The notes beneath the pieces are model-generated. The model worked only from the letters and a program-made list of their open reading frames with translations, ran no database searches and was not told the origin of the DNA. DNA of 59,135 nucleotides, from positions 6,444 through 65,578 of the forward strand of contig BCJX01000003.1 of the NCBI GenBank assembly GCA_001600415.1. The letters are read 5' to 3'. The position numbers were made by a program, and so were the translations under genes. Source of the stretch: Pascua guehoae (taxonomy: Eukaryota > Basidiomycota > Tremellomycetes > Trichosporonales > Trichosporonaceae). Positions 47,653 to 59,135 of this stretch are shown in pieces (the first letter of the stretch is position 1; every line of letters begins with the position of its first letter).

Positions 47653-50600
47653 CTACCACCCACCGGCCGAGTCTTGGTTTGAGCCCGTGGGCGAATTGGG
47701 CTGTGCTTCCTGCTGGTGCGTCTCGGTCCTAACGGTGCCGCACTCCTCGTCTCCACGCATGCCCCGCCCATCGTTTCGACCGCGCGAGTTCTGTTTGTTG
47801 GGTGGAACAGGGACGTGCGCATTGCGGTTGTCGCGGTCCGAGTTGTCGCGGTTGTGGCGGGGACGGTTGTCGATGTCACGGTTGTCGCGGTGGCGGTTGT
47901 CGCGCGCCCGGTTGTCACCGTCTCGGTTGTTCTGGCGATTGTGAGAGCTATTGGTGTTGGGAATGTTTGGTTGGTTGGGCTGATTCGCGCTAAAGGCGCG
48001 GGGGTCGCGGGGGTTGGTACGACGGCGGGGGAAAGTTCCCGGGGGTCCATACTGGCCTGCGTTTAAGGCATACTGTCGGGGTGGGGGCGAGAGCGGCCCA
48101 CCGAGAGAGTCAAAATGGGTGTTGGTGTCGAAAAACTGGTTGCGCGAAAAGGAGTCTTGGAACCCTTCCATGGGCGTGAGAGGAGGTCGCACAGACCCAC
48201 TCGTCGAGGAAGTGCGGGAAACGGTTGGGCCGACCGGTGCCGGGTCATGGCCACCGGTGTGAAGTGGGAGCAGAGGGAGGCTCTCTGCAGCGGGAGGTAG
48301 CTGTGGCGACTTTGGCTCCTGGATGCCGTTGGTCTCGCGCCAGTGCTTGAGCTCCTCCTCGTCGTAGATGGGCTTGAAGAGGCCTTCTTCCATCTTGGCG
48401 CCGAGGTAACGTGGGTTGGACGACGAGCTCGGTCCATCCTTGTCTGTGGCAGACGCCACCGCCGGCACACTTGGCCCAGTGGTCTGCGGCACGACCGTAC
48501 CCACAGTGGTGCGAGAGGCCGAAGATGGCATCTGAACCGTTGGAGTGGAGGCAGTTTGGGCCGAATTAGTTTGAAGCGGCGCAAGTGGAGTGGGGCCAGT
48601 TCCCACAGGTCCAACGGAGATACGTCGAGCAATCTTGGGACTCATGGACGCGGGAGCTACAGACGTCAAGGGCGCCGGGGGAGGGGGCGCGACCGCGGGC
48701 ATGTGGCCAGGGAAATAGCCGACACTGTACGACCACGCCATCGGACCAAAGTTGCTGGGCTGAATGCCAGCTGTGCTGTCCCCAGTGTTTGGAATGGGTG
48801 TGCTCGAAGGAGCCAGCCAAGGCATGGGGTTTGGAATCCAGCCAGGAGGATGGAAGGTCATAGGCTGGGCACCGTGCGACCACGGTGGCGGGAGGGATAA
48901 CGGAGCCGGCTGCTGGAATGGAGACGTTGGGCCGGCAGGGGGCGTTGTAGTCGGTAAAGGAGGGCTGTATTGAGACACCATTGACGGGCTGATGGCGCGA
49001 CCCAGATGATCGATATACATCTCACGGACCTGCTGTCAGCCAAATGCGCCAAGGTTCCGTGACTTACTTGTACCTCCATCGGAAGGACCTTGCGAGGCTC
49101 CACCTTGATACACGAGCCGTAAGAAATAGCGCCATTCTGTGGTTAGCACGCGCCTCTGTTCAACACCTCACCTCAAATTGCATTGCACGACGTGCCGAGT
49201 CTGCGTCCTTGAAGAGAATGCGGGCTGTCGCATAGGTCGATTTCGCCATACGAGGGTTGTACTCGACCGAGTTAATGTGGCCGTAGCGGGAGAAACGCTC
49301 GAGCAGGGAATATTGGGACTCTTGCTCCTTGACAAGACGGCCGACAAAGACTGCAGCGTCGTCGATGTATCGCGGTTCACCGTTGGTCATCTCCTCTCGA
49401 ACCAGACGACCCCGATAGGTAAAGGTGAGCTGGCGGCTAAGATGAGGGTAGGCAGGGTCGGGAGGCAACGAGACGGCACGCGGCAAAGTCGGAGAGCCAG
49501 GGCAAGGGCCACCGGCAGCGAGAGTTGCCTCTGCCTCACTCTTGGCACTCGTCGGACGTGAAGCAGGAGAGGAGGGGAGCTTGGTGCTCTGCTCGACGGT
49601 GTCGTCTGGAAGGGGAATAGCCGCTGCCTGTTCGGCTGAGAGCGGAGGCTCAGTGAGGACCGCGTCCGACGAGCGAGCCCAGCGTGCAGTAATACCGGGA
49701 ATGCACGTCAACGTCTGGATTGTTAGAACCGTCCATGGCTACAAGACCTACCTCTAGAAGGTAAATGGCTTGGCGAGGGCCCCAGACGCTGAAGACCCAG
49801 CCGGGTGAGTGGGCACCGGGAGGCACCATACGGTGGATATCGCAGTGATAGTCGACGAGTGCCGGAAGGAACTGCTCGAGTCAGTAGCAGTCGGCGGTTA
49901 TAGGAAGACATGTCTACTCACATCGCGCTCGAGCGTACGCCTTCCAAGGTCAAATACCTGTAGCTTGACCGGCTGGCGTCCCTCGTCGTTCTTGACCTCC
50001 ATAAACGGACTGATGTGACGACGGTTGAAAAAGCCTTGAGGACCTTCAAGGACGACACGCCCGTTAAACATGCCACCCTTCTTTCGGAGCGGGAGACCCC
50101 AAACAGTAATCGATGGAGGAAGAGGGCTTGCGTTCCTGGTGAACAGTGGCTTATTGTCCAAATCGTCGTCGTTCGGGGAAGGAATCGGAGGCGACGCAGA
50201 ACGGGAACGCGCATCGTAGCGAAGGCCAGAGACTTCGACATAAATGGTCCGCAGCTGAGCCTCGGCTGGCAGGCGGCGAATGTCGAGTAAGAACCGGGAC
50301 TCTCCGCAGCGACTGGGGTTGCGAGAAACACACTCTCCACGAGTGTCATCATTCATCATGTTGATCACTGACTGCTCGTCCTGCTTGTCAGCTTTCGCTA
50401 TCGGTCTTGTAAACTGACCTCAAAGACAACTAACGCCTTGTCGCACTGGTCCTGCCTCTTGTCCACATCAATGGGAAAGACGCAACGAACCGTGCCCCAG
50501 CGAGAAAAGTGATCGAACATAAGGTCACGGATGAGATAGAGTCGAACGGGGAACTGGATACTATTGTGTCAGTGAAGCGATGCAGACGGTGGGCTCACCG

Positions 50601-52403
50601 AACATTGACACGGCGGCTGGCCCACATTGGGCTGTACGCAGGATGTGTGGGGTCCTTCCACCACTCTTCGCGATAAAACCGCGTCCTGTCAAACTCTGAG
50701 CGCAGCGCCGTGGTCGGGTCGGTAAAGTGTGAAGACACAAACGATTGCCGGCTGGACGGGCGTTTTAAACTGTCCACTGTCGGAATGATGGGAGGCTCGG
50801 GCGGCACTTGGGTGGTGGTGGCGTCATTGGCGGTAAACTGCTTGTTGAACTCGGTGGGAGCCGCAGCGTCATCCACATGCTTCTTGACGTCGTTCTTGGT
50901 AATTTTCTTGCTGGACCCCTTGTTGGACGGCACTACCGACTCGCCGTTTTCGTCGTCAGAGTAGAAGATGGTGACGGGGGGAGGCTTTTCGCGGGCGCTG
51001 CTAGGGCGCACAATCGGCGACGAGTTGTGAGAAGCCACGTCCTCGGGAACGGGACTTGCGACAGCGTCGGGAGGAGGAGGAGGTGCTGCGGGACCAACTT
51101 CATTCACCCAGTTTCGCAGGCGTACCTCTGGAGCGGCTCCCCAACCCCCATCGTCACCCGACTCGTTGTCCTGGTCTTCGAGGCCGGCGGCGGGCACATG
51201 TGGAAGATGACCGCTGTCTTTGGCCGGAGAAGACGAGTGTGGGTTGCCCCATTGACGAGGGTGTTCGACAGCAGTACTGTTGCTAGGCTTGTTGGCGACG
51301 GGCCGGCCTGACATTCCGGCCTTGGTGGGAGGAGGGCCGAAGTTTGGACGCCACGTCGGTACACCGTTGTGGATGACTCCACCGCCGGGAGGCCGGGGCA
51401 TTTCGTCGCGAGGGACCTGGTTGTGCAGCATCTCAGGCTCGTTGGCAACGTGAGACGAATGCGAGTGTTCAGAGTGCAAGCGACTGTCGGTGGATACGGG
51501 CTCCAAGCTGCTTCGAGGACGCTCGCTGGACGTAGGGTCGAGACGTTCGGTAGACGACGGCGTGGGGCGGGTGCTGCTCGGATCGTCGTGGGGGAGAATG
51601 AGGCCGAGTTGACCAGGGGCGATGCTGCGAGTACGGTTGTGTGTTGCAGTCACCTCAGTGTCGACCGTTCGCATAGTGTGATGGGACGATGCATGGCTAA
51701 CGCTGCGTGACTGCGAGTTGTGACCTGGCTGCCAGCATTAGCATGCGCAATGTAAGCAATAGATGGTACTCACCTCATTTGCAGGGGACAAGGTGCTGCC
51801 CTTGCGCGGACGAACCTCGCCAATGGGCAGTGTTGCCATCTGTGGGGAAAGACCCGTCTGCGGGGGAAGGCCAGTCTGCGGAGAAAGGGCGAGCGGGGAG
51901 GAAGGATAGTATGGTGAGCCGGTCTGACCCCAGCCGGGGGCCAAGGACCCGCCGTGTGCCGACGCGCGCTGTGGATTAGGTCTGGCCTGCTGTTGTACTG
52001 TACGTACCCTATTGTCATGGTAAGACCTTGCCTGGGGGTTGAGTGATGCGTGCCGGGTCATGTTGTAGGTCGCCGACCGAGAATGGCTCGCCTTCCTTCC
52101 GTCTGAATGGTACCCGCCGTCCGACTTGACGTCCTCGTGGAGCGGTGAGCGATCAGGGTGATCCGGTAACGACTCCGCCACGAGATGCGGGCTGCCGGTG
52201 TTGCGATTGCGGTTCCAAGGAGGGGGCCGGCGACCACGCTGAGGACGTTAGATCAGAATGCGCATGTGGTTATGGCGTGGGATGGCGATCATATGTGACG
52301 AGCAAAGGTGGTACATGTCCGGCTGCCACAGCCCACAGCGGTGGCGGTAGGAATGACCTTGAATACTCACGTCGTGGCCTAGGTTGTGGTCCCAGTGGGA
52401 CAT
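47653..52403 (-). CDS. Large RRM RNA-binding protein
   Basis: Nine exons: 52403-52371, 52238-51774, 51728-50599, 50560-50419, 50380-49922, 49874-49752, 49714-49172, 49136-49068, 49029-47653; 1446 residues. A disordered N-terminus (about 1-540) is rich in Ser, Pro and His. A divergent RRM-like domain follows (about 541-600, FDHFSRWGTVRCVFPIDVD), then a conserved middle region, then a clear RRM at about 903-985 with RNP2 AVFVGRL (905-911) and RNP1-like TYATARILF. The C-terminus is Pro-rich and ends in an RDNR/DNR repeat array. The order of two spaced RRMs in a long disordered protein recalls Mei2-like and Csx1-like regulators, but I cannot name an orthologue. Most introns are 35-47 nt. Confidence 0.85.
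47810..47945 (-). repeat. DNR/RDNR coding repeat
   Basis: CGGTTGTCG-like units encode about ten Asp-Asn-Arg triplets near the C-terminus of the RRM protein. This resembles the Arg-rich, low-complexity tails of RNA-binding proteins. Confidence 0.85.
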
Positions 52404-54173
52404 GGTGACGAGGGAGGTTGATGTGGTGACAGAGTGATGGTGAGGGTGGGGAGACTGCTCGGGAGTGATGGTATGAAGAGGGCGCGAGTGGTGTGTGGGG
52501 AGGGAGGAGGGAAGAGCTCAGATCTGGGGAGTGCGAGTGATGTGTGGACGAGAGGTCATGCGACGATGGCGAGTATAGAAAGAGGAAGGGGTGGTGGAAT
52601 GAAGAGGTGAGGAGAGAGAGAGAGAGTAAGAGTTAAGAGACGACGAGGAGGAGGCAGGGAGGGAGAGAAAGAGAACGAGAGAGTGAAAAGGAAGGATGAG
52701 CGGAGAAAGGGGACGGGGATCAGGAAGGAAGGAAGGGAAGGGAGCAAGGAATCTACAGTGGCCAAACGAGGGAAGGTGTGCCAAATGCCATGTACACCAT
52801 CCTTGGTCGGTCTGTCGGCATGTCGGTCGCCCCGTCGCTAGCTTGCAGTCTCCCCTCCCAGTACCCAGTCGTGGCCCCACACTCTTACTCACCCTTAAAC
52901 ACACATCACTCACCCCCAAACAGGCCATTCTCGCATCCTGCTCTTGGCTCATGCAGTCTGGCGGCTACGCCGTTGCATGCTAGCTGCATGGTGTGTTGTG
53001 CATGCTGCTGTTGCACGCTTGTGCGCTTACCCTTGGAGCTCTCAACCGTGTGTTCAGCATGAGGAATAATGTGCGCATCTCCTCCCATGACAGAGCCCGC
53101 CCTCGGCACACTCTTGCCAGACGGGTTGAGGGATCGAGGGGTAGAGCACACAGTGGAAGTGTGCTAACGGGGCGCAGCGCGCAGCCAGCATCGAGGCATG
53201 TTCAGCCATGACTCCCTGTTGTCACAATCGCCAAGTATCGCACATCACGCACCGACAGCATCGCCTGCGGGGCCACGGCGGTGACTCGACGGCGGGCGGC
53301 GAAGCGATTCTGTGAATCAACTCCGTCGTTACCCCGGATCCTGCTGATCATACCGCATGCCGCGAGAGTTCATGCCGCTGTCGTGCAGTATGATGCGCAG
53401 ACTGCAGGCTCGACCAGCCCGACCGGACGCCAGGAATCATCCATCATGACATGCCTGGCCACCTAGGTTGAGCGAGAACATGTGGTTATCTATCTTTGTC
53501 CCACCGCACATGTTGGCGTCATTGCGCCAACGCCGATCCTGCAGATTATACCCGCTTAAACCACAGGCAGGCATAACACCATCCTCAACCAATGTCAACA
53601 TCTAGTATCGCCGTCGTCCAGACACACCCACCCGCTATGGGTCGTTTGGCCCAGGCTCACGATGATCCTCTGCACGGGGATGCCATTAATCGCCCACTTG
53701 CACAAACCTCGCTAGAGTCGCTGTGCATTGTACCGACTATCGCAAGGGAAACGATTCGTGCTGGAGACGCCAGGGCAGCCATGTGCGGGCACTGACGCGT
53801 ACTGACGAGCAAAGAAGAGCGTGCAAGGGGGCATGTGTACTGTGCGACTTCCCCCTCCATATCCCTCCATGGCCTCTCCACCTCAAACGCACACTACAGC
53901 ACACGGCGTGTTTGGTGGTCGACCTCCACCAGGCACACGCGACCATCATGTTGCCACCCGCAGCCTGTGAGGGTACCGGGGGTTCGAATAAAGACAGCTC
54001 CGCCAAATTTACTCCCGTCGACTTTGATTTTTCCAGCTTTCGACATTCTCGTCGTCGTCGCCGAGTTCACCGTCATTGCCGCCCAGCTCGTCGTCGACTT
54101 TGATCCGCAACCCCCACACCTCGCAGCTCGCCCTTTCCGACCCCCGACCTCCCGGCACCGACAAACATCCACC
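52404..54173. promoter_or_regulatory. Divergent region between RRM gene and NOP10
   Basis: The 350 bp next to the RRM gene are purine-rich on the plus strand (pyrimidine-rich in its own sense), including a GAGAGAGA run near 52610-52630, as is common for fungal leaders. The rest up to NOP10 shows no gene. Confidence 0.55.
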
Positions 54174-55069
54174 ATGCATCTCATGTACACGCTCGACGAC
54201 AAGGGAAACCGGTGAGTCAGCTGCAATGCCGTCCTCCGTGAGCAGTAGCTGACCATTTCAGTGTGTACACCCTCAAGGTTAGTTGGCGTTTTGATTCGAG
54301 CTCCGCTTTTGGTTGTCAATGGGCACGAGGATATGGACAAGGATGCGGGAGGGGATGAGGACGAGGATGAGGAGGGGATGGCTCTGAGCTCGTTCCGGGC
54401 ACGGCATTTGACGGACGGGGAAGATGAGGAGAGCAACGAGTGCCGGAAGGAAGAGTGGTTGGCCCACCGAATGGGCCGCAGAGGACAGCGGTCAACGGCG
54501 ACGAGGCTCACTTCATGGAAATGCCTAGGACCGTGTCATGAGGAGGTCGAGCGGAGGTGGATTGGAACGAGAGCGTGTTAGGCGACTCGGGCGAGGATGA
54601 GGGAGAGAACGGCGGCGCAGGGCCGGACCGTCGAGCGGGGATGACCGCGGCGTTCCATGCCCATGTCTCAACACCACTCCGCTCTGTATACACTCCCTGG
54701 CCACTGTGTCGCCGTCTCCGCGACGCGCACGACAGGACGGACAGCGCCCCAGCCAACCCACCAACCCAAGCGAGCGACGCTACACAGGACCACCACCTGC
54801 CCCAGCATGCACTAACCCCGCGCAGAAGGTGACCGCGGCCGGCAAGCCCACCAAGTCTGCGCACCCCGCGCGCTTCTCGCCCGACGACAAGTTTTCGCGC
54901 CACCGCGTGACCATTAAGAAGCGGTGAGTGTGGTGTCTGGGAGCCATGGGGGAACACCTTTGGACGTCGAGCTCGCCTGGCATTACCAGCGGCATATCGA
55001 AGAAGGGTCGTCACTGACGGTTCCAGCTTTGGTATCCTCCCCACGCAGCTGCCGACCAAGCCTCTCTAA
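54174..55069 (+). CDS. NOP10: H/ACA snoRNP subunit Nop10
   Basis: Four exons: 54174-54211, 54262-54277, 54826-54923, 55027-55069; 64 residues, exactly the family length. The protein reads [18 protein letters not shown], then [20 protein letters not shown], which is strongly conserved in eukaryotic Nop10. Nop10 binds Cbf5 and Gar1 in the pseudouridylating H/ACA particle in the nucleolus. Exon 2 is only 16 nt. Intron 2 is 548 nt, far longer than the other two (50 and 103 nt), yet I see no clear C/D or H/ACA snoRNA in it. The gene converges with the GT31 gene. Confidence 0.96.
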
Positions 55070-55357
55070 GCTCTAGTGCTAGAGGGCGGATATGTTGTAC
55101 GATATGCACGGTGATGATACCTGGCCGCCGGTTGCGCTTGGCCTTTAGTCTCTGCCTCTCTTGGTCACTAACCCACTGTCCACCACACACGGTGCCAGGA
55201 CAAGGGCTACGACACGCTGTCCAGTCCCCGATGACGTTCAGTACCCCCAGCGTGCAGCATGTCTCCATCCCCCTCGCGACCAGTAGATGCGATGCAAGCG
55301 ATGTCTATCTAGCACCCCGGTCTCCATACTCAAATCGTCCTAGCGTGCCCCTGTGAA

Positions 55358-57158
55358 TCATGTAGTATCCCACCCCATCGACTTCTGGCGTTCGCGCTCC
55401 TTTCTGGCCTCTTCTGGCTTTTCGATACCAGTCTGGATGAGTCTGAGATTGGAGCGGCCGTGTTTGCCTTCAAACGGCATGCCCGACTGCTTCCAGACCT
55501 CGTGCACGCGTGCGTGTTGTTCGCGGACCCAGTCGTCCATCTTGAGCCAGTCTGGAGAGTAAGCGCGGGTAATGGGGGACAACGCTGGCTGTTGTGACAT
55601 AACCCAGCCTAAAGACACGCCAGTACTCACGGAGCGCGACGGTAAACACGCTGACATCGAGCTGGTTCCAATCGCCCATATTCCACCCCATGTCGACGCG
55701 TCGCACAACGTCCGTAATGGGCTGGAGGAGACGGAGCCACTGGCCCGTACGCGCGTCTTCAATCTTGATCGTGTGCTCGTAGGGCATGTCGGCGCCACCA
55801 ATCCACGCCGCGAGCGGCCACGACACTGCATACGCCAGGCCGCGGAAGTAGTCCTGGAAGTGGCCAGAGCGGCCCGCCGACGTGCCCCAGTAAATGTTCT
55901 CGGAGCAGTCGAGCTCGCTAAAGCTCGAAACGACATTGGGCATGACTAGCACCGTCTGATGTTAGCCACCGCGCTGGGTACGTCACGCATCTTGCATGCC
56001 ACCACGCCCACGCCCAGCCCACGCCTACGTCCACGCCACACTCACGTCGTCGTCGCACTTCATCACGAATCGTGGCCGGCCCTTGACGATCCCCGGTCCG
56101 CCATACGTCCGCGCCACCCATTTAAAGTACTCGTGCGTCTTGCCAAAGTCGATGTTGTCCTCAATCTGGAGGGTCAGCTAGGTGTGTAGGGCAGGATGTA
56201 GCGGCAATTCAGCGACCATCGCGATCGTTATCGGCGCTGTGCTCGCCGCACACGCCCACACTCACATCCAAGAGGACGATATCGTCGTGCTCTGCCATCT
56301 CCTCGTTCAGTCTCCGCAGCGTCTCCTTGAGGGCCTTTCTGCCGGATTTGTCCGCCTTTGGCTGCCCGAGGATAAACTTGACCGTGAACAGGTCTGGGGG
56401 AAAGTCGGGGATGATCACCTCGCGGTACCTGTTGCGTGTCAGCGGTCGTGCTGTTGGGTAGAGCGCAGCAGCATGCTTTGGAGGGAGGTAGGCGATGGGG
56501 GGAGGTAGGCGTTACAAGTGATCCATACAGGCATGTTCCGTTCAAGAGCACTCGCAGAAGCGCTCTGGGATCACACCCGCCTCGGACTGCGACGTCGACG
56601 ATGCCCCGAGGACGCGGGGGAACAACCCCGAGCAGCACAACACAGCCCAACTCACAGATCCCGCCTCGCGCGCGACTTTGCCGTCGAAAAGATGCCGATA
56701 AACACGAGCGCGCCGCTGTCTGGGCCCTCGAGGGGCACATTGCACCCAATCTCGTGCGGCTGGGGGTTGGCCAGGAGTGCATAGTCTGGCTCTTCAAACG
56801 ACCTGTGGATCTCGGGCTTGGACTCGGCTGCCGCAGTCGCATTGTCCTTGACTGCTGCTAATGCGGCCCCGATATCGTCGAGCGCTGCCAAGCCCGACCC
56901 CAAGACGCGGCGCACAGGGACGGGCGGTTCGTGCGCGACCTCGACGGCGAGGACGACGAGGACCATCACCCCCGCGACGACAATGCACAGCGCGGCCTTG
57001 AGAGCGAGCGACGAGCGAAAGGTGCGGAGACACAACAGGCCCCGCAGCCCCAAGCCCCGGCGCCGCTGTGCCGAGGCGTGCGCCGCATGTGTTGGTGTTG
57101 GGGGCTTGGCGGCCGACGTCGAGAGGGGGTAGCGCGCGTGCGCGGGCGGGCGGCTCAT
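55358..57158 (-). CDS. GT31-type beta-1,3-galactosyltransferase-like protein
   Basis: Five exons: 57158-56656, 56428-56266, 56165-56046, 55955-55631, 55551-55358; 434 residues. A basic cytosolic tail and one membrane anchor (about 52-78) give type II Golgi topology. The lumenal domain shows the family order: FIGIFSTAKSRARRD, then FILGQP, then EDNIDFGKTHEYFKW, then FVMKCDDD (259-262, the DxD metal site), then YWGTSAGR. GT31 enzymes transfer Gal, GlcNAc or similar sugars to glycans; the acceptor is unknown. It is transcribed away from the tubulin cofactor A gene. A second window gene (GT61, 10-12 kb) is also a Golgi-type transferase, but they are not clustered. Confidence 0.88.
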
Positions 57159-58149
57159 GGACGCATCCAGTCTAGTCGAGAGCAACGCGGGGGAGCGAAA
57201 AGATGTGCGCCGATGTGTGTGGCGGTGGGGTGGAGTGGAGTGGAGGACGGGTTGGGTCGTGGAAGAGTTGTCGTTTGAGTGGGTGAGGTGGAGGTGAGGG
57301 GTCGAGGGGTCGCCGTCGCGTGGGTTTGGCGGGTGCACGGGGTGCGGGGGGAGGTAATTCCAGAGACAAATTGGCCCACGAGCGGCGTCGTGGAACAGGA
57401 ACAGGCCGTAAACGTCGTAAAAGAGGGTGGAGTGGTGATGGGTTGGAGACGACAATGACGGAGGCTCTCGCCAAAAATATACTATAATAATAGTGTGAGA
57501 AGAATAACGTGAATGGATGCCGACGACAAGCAAGTTTGTGGGAAAGACGTCGTCGATGGCCATTTGCGTAGATTGATTCATTGGATTGATTGTTGGGTGA
57601 AACGCGATCAGAACGCCCCTCGTACAGCCAATGCGGCCTTGTCGCCACCTCTTGGCACCCGCAGCATGCGTAGCATGCAGCACGCAGCATGCTACACGCA
57701 GCACGCAGCACGCAGCACAGCACGCAGCAACCAACCTCCGAGCAGGAAGGCAGAAAATGTCCGTCACCTGGCTGTCCAAGCTGCCCAACAAGACTCGGCC
57801 AGGTCACCACATCCCAACGGCCTACAATACATCTTCATACACATCGGCGCCTGCTGTAGGTACAGTAGGTATGCAGCCCAAAGGCACAAGGCACAACGAG
57901 TCAGTCACATCTGACCTCAAGACTCTGCAGACGCTTCCATTACAAAACAACGTCTTTAATTAGCCTTTGAGAATTTACAGCAGCGTGTCTATTTATCCGA
58001 CCTTTTCCCCGTGGACGCGGATCGGTCGATGACGCGGTCAGGCCTCACAGATGCAGCGCATGGACCCAAAGTGAGATGACAGAGATCAGATCCCAACTCG
58101 CACACAAACATCCTCACCACCGTCCACCAAAACCTCACAACTAGACACC
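57159..58149. promoter_or_regulatory. Divergent region between GT31 gene and TBCA gene
   Basis: Contains a minisatellite of GCAGCAC/GCAGCATGC units at about 57655-57735. The right part, before the TBCA ATG, is C/T- and CA-rich. No gene is seen. Confidence 0.55.
57655..57735. repeat. CACGCAG minisatellite
   Basis: About nine imperfect units of CACGCAG and CATGCAG/CATGCTA type in the GT31-TBCA spacer. Confidence 0.85.
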
Positions 58150-58530
58150 ATGGCCGACCCCCAGACCCTCCGCCAGCTCAAGATCAAGACGGGCGTCGTC
58201 AAGCGGTGAGTCTGTCGTGGTGGCAAGGGGAGATCCTTCCCGGGCCATTTGGGTCATTGGGACCACCCTCGGTTGGTGGGTTCCTTCGTCAGAGGGTTCT
58301 CCTCTCGAGTGGTTGTGGACACGGCACGCGGGTCGAGACGAGCCGTCCACGCCCCGACGCCCCCCACCCCGCCCACCAACGTTCCCCAACGTTCCCGAGA
58401 CCGCACCGGAATCTCACACGCCAGCCTGTTCAAGGAAGAGGCGACGTACCGCGACGAAGTGCTCTCGGCGCAGGCGACGCTCGACCGGCTCCGCGACCAG
58501 GGTGCCGACGGCGCCGATATTCGTAATGCT
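58150..58530 (+). CDS. RBL2: Tubulin-folding cofactor A, 5' exons only
   Basis: Exons 58150-58205 and 58425-58530 give 54 residues. The first, MADPQTLRQLKIKTGVVKR, is the conserved start of TBCA, and the second continues FKEEATYRDEVLSAQ, as in the family. TBCA binds and stores beta-tubulin during folding. A normal protein is about 100-115 residues, so roughly half is missing. A good donor (GTAAGT) follows at 58531, but I find no matching exon before the window end at 59135. The last exon may lie beyond the window, or the region may be broken or misassembled around the decayed tRNA and the 35-G run. Confidence 0.85.
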
Positions 58531-58621
58531 GTAAGTGGACGACACACTGATGGGTGCTGTGTGCTGTGTGCTATGGAGAGGGCGGGCCCCAGGGGCAGAG
58601 GTAACGGTGAAGGGGGCGGGA

Positions 58622-58710
58622 GTCGAGGGGGGGGGGATTCGAACCCACGTCCGAAGACTGCGGAGGTAACAACCTTAACACAGCGCCTTAGACCACTCGG
58701 CCATCTCGCC
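58622..58710 (-). tRNA. tRNA-Leu(AAG)-like sequence, degenerate 3' end
   Basis: The 5' two thirds are typical of tRNA-Leu: GGCGAGATGGCCGAGTGGTC, anticodon stem CTGTG/CGCAG, loop TTAAGG with a 9-10 nt intron, variable arm TCTTCGGA, then GTGGGTTCGAAT. The T-stem 3' strand and acceptor 3' strand are replaced by a C10 run and TCGACT, so both stems fail to pair fully. No T-run terminator follows. It is either a pseudogene or a tRNA damaged by homopolymer error in the assembly. Confidence 0.75.
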
Positions 58711-58720
58711 GATGCTGAAG

Positions 58721-58721
<1 letters not shown>

Positions 58722-58756
<35 letters not shown>
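58722..58756. repeat. Poly-G tract of 35
   Basis: Thirty-five consecutive G, 11 bases from the 5' end of the tRNA-Leu-like sequence. A tract of this length is unstable and hard to sequence. Confidence 0.98.
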
Positions 58757-58757
<1 letters not shown>

Positions 58758-59019
58758 GGGTGGGTGGAGAGCGCGAGGGCGAGCTCGGCAAGGACATGTT
58801 GGGGACTGCCGGTTGCTCTTAAACCACCTCACGTTTCGTGGTTCTACTGGAATGTTGGAGGTGATGCTTGGCCATGTCCAGCGTGACTGTGTTCTCCATC
58901 TGCAGGTTTCCTGTCCTCATCGTCGCCATGCTCACTCTGGACCTTCTGACGTCCCGGTCATATCTGCGGCCCACCCCCACCCCCCCACTTTCGTCACCCT
59001 CTCTCTTCCCCTTCCATCG

Positions 59020-59135
59020 TCTCCTCTCCTTCCACCGTCCCCTTCCCTTCCACCGTCCCCTTCCCTTCCACCGTCCCCTTCCCTTCCACCGTCCCCTTCC
59101 ACCGTCCCCTCCCGCTTCTCACCCCACCCCACCCT
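59020..59135. repeat. CCTTCCACCGTCC minisatellite at window end
   Basis: Units of 18 bases (CCGTCCCCTTCCCTTCCA) repeat about three and a half times, with shorter variants on both sides. The array runs into the window edge. It does not resemble a TTAGGG telomere. Confidence 0.9.

Larger units (their letters stand above)
58531..59135. other. Repeat-rich end of window
   Basis: Holds the decayed tRNA-Leu, two G runs and the terminal minisatellite, listed separately. No exon of the TBCA gene is visible. Confidence 0.6.

Noticed and set aside
1..59135. CRISPR arrays, operons, ribosome binding sites
   Set aside because: The sequence is eukaryotic; repeats found are microsatellites and minisatellites without spacer structure.

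Overview
The window is nuclear DNA of a basidiomycete fungus, most likely a tremellomycete yeast close to Trichosporon, Cutaneotrichosporon or Cryptococcus. The evidence is GC-rich coding sequence with C/G-ending codons, many short GT-AG introns with CTNAC-like branch points, intron-containing tRNAs, and a fused allantoicase/ureidoglycolate lyase gene of the DAL2,3,3 type known from Cryptococcus. Most genes are split. I rebuilt exons by hand from splice signals and checked that the reading phase closes; exon limits are in each entry.

Left part (0-28.7 kb), genes mostly with 34-110 nt introns: a membrane sulfatase-family protein with Arg-Asn-Trp repeats (+); a 305-bp mitochondrial cytochrome b fragment (NUMT) directly upstream of a siderophore-iron transporter (+); a Dcr2-like metallophosphoesterase (+); a GT61 glycosyltransferase with a reading-frame problem (-); a protein of unknown function containing two N bases (-); a 15-exon acyl-CoA ligase (-); tRNA-Gly(GCC) (+) and initiator tRNA-Met with intron (-); a PTR2-type peptide transporter (-); V-ATPase subunit a (-), divergent from a PlsC/SLC1 acyltransferase (+).

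Right part (28.7-59.1 kb), genes mostly with 150-570 nt introns: GPI-GlcNAc transferase subunit GPI3/PIG-A (+) with a (GT)38 tract in intron 1; tRNA-Asp(GTC) with intron (-); allantoicase-(ureidoglycolate lyase)x2 fusion (-); two small secreted proteins, one GPI-anchored (- and +); an isolated coiled-coil exon; a Gfo/Idh/MocA oxidoreductase (-); a large RRM protein (-); NOP10 with a 16-nt exon (+); a GT31 galactosyltransferase-like protein (-); the 5' exons of tubulin-folding cofactor A (+), followed by a decayed tRNA-Leu between G tracts and a terminal minisatellite.

The genes do not form one pathway. They read as ordinary chromosomal housekeeping, transport and cell-surface genes. I found no CRISPR array, virus or intact transposon. 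The most unusual item is the recent, undamaged mitochondrial insertion between a palindromic GATA site (TTATCTGATAA) and the siderophore transporter.
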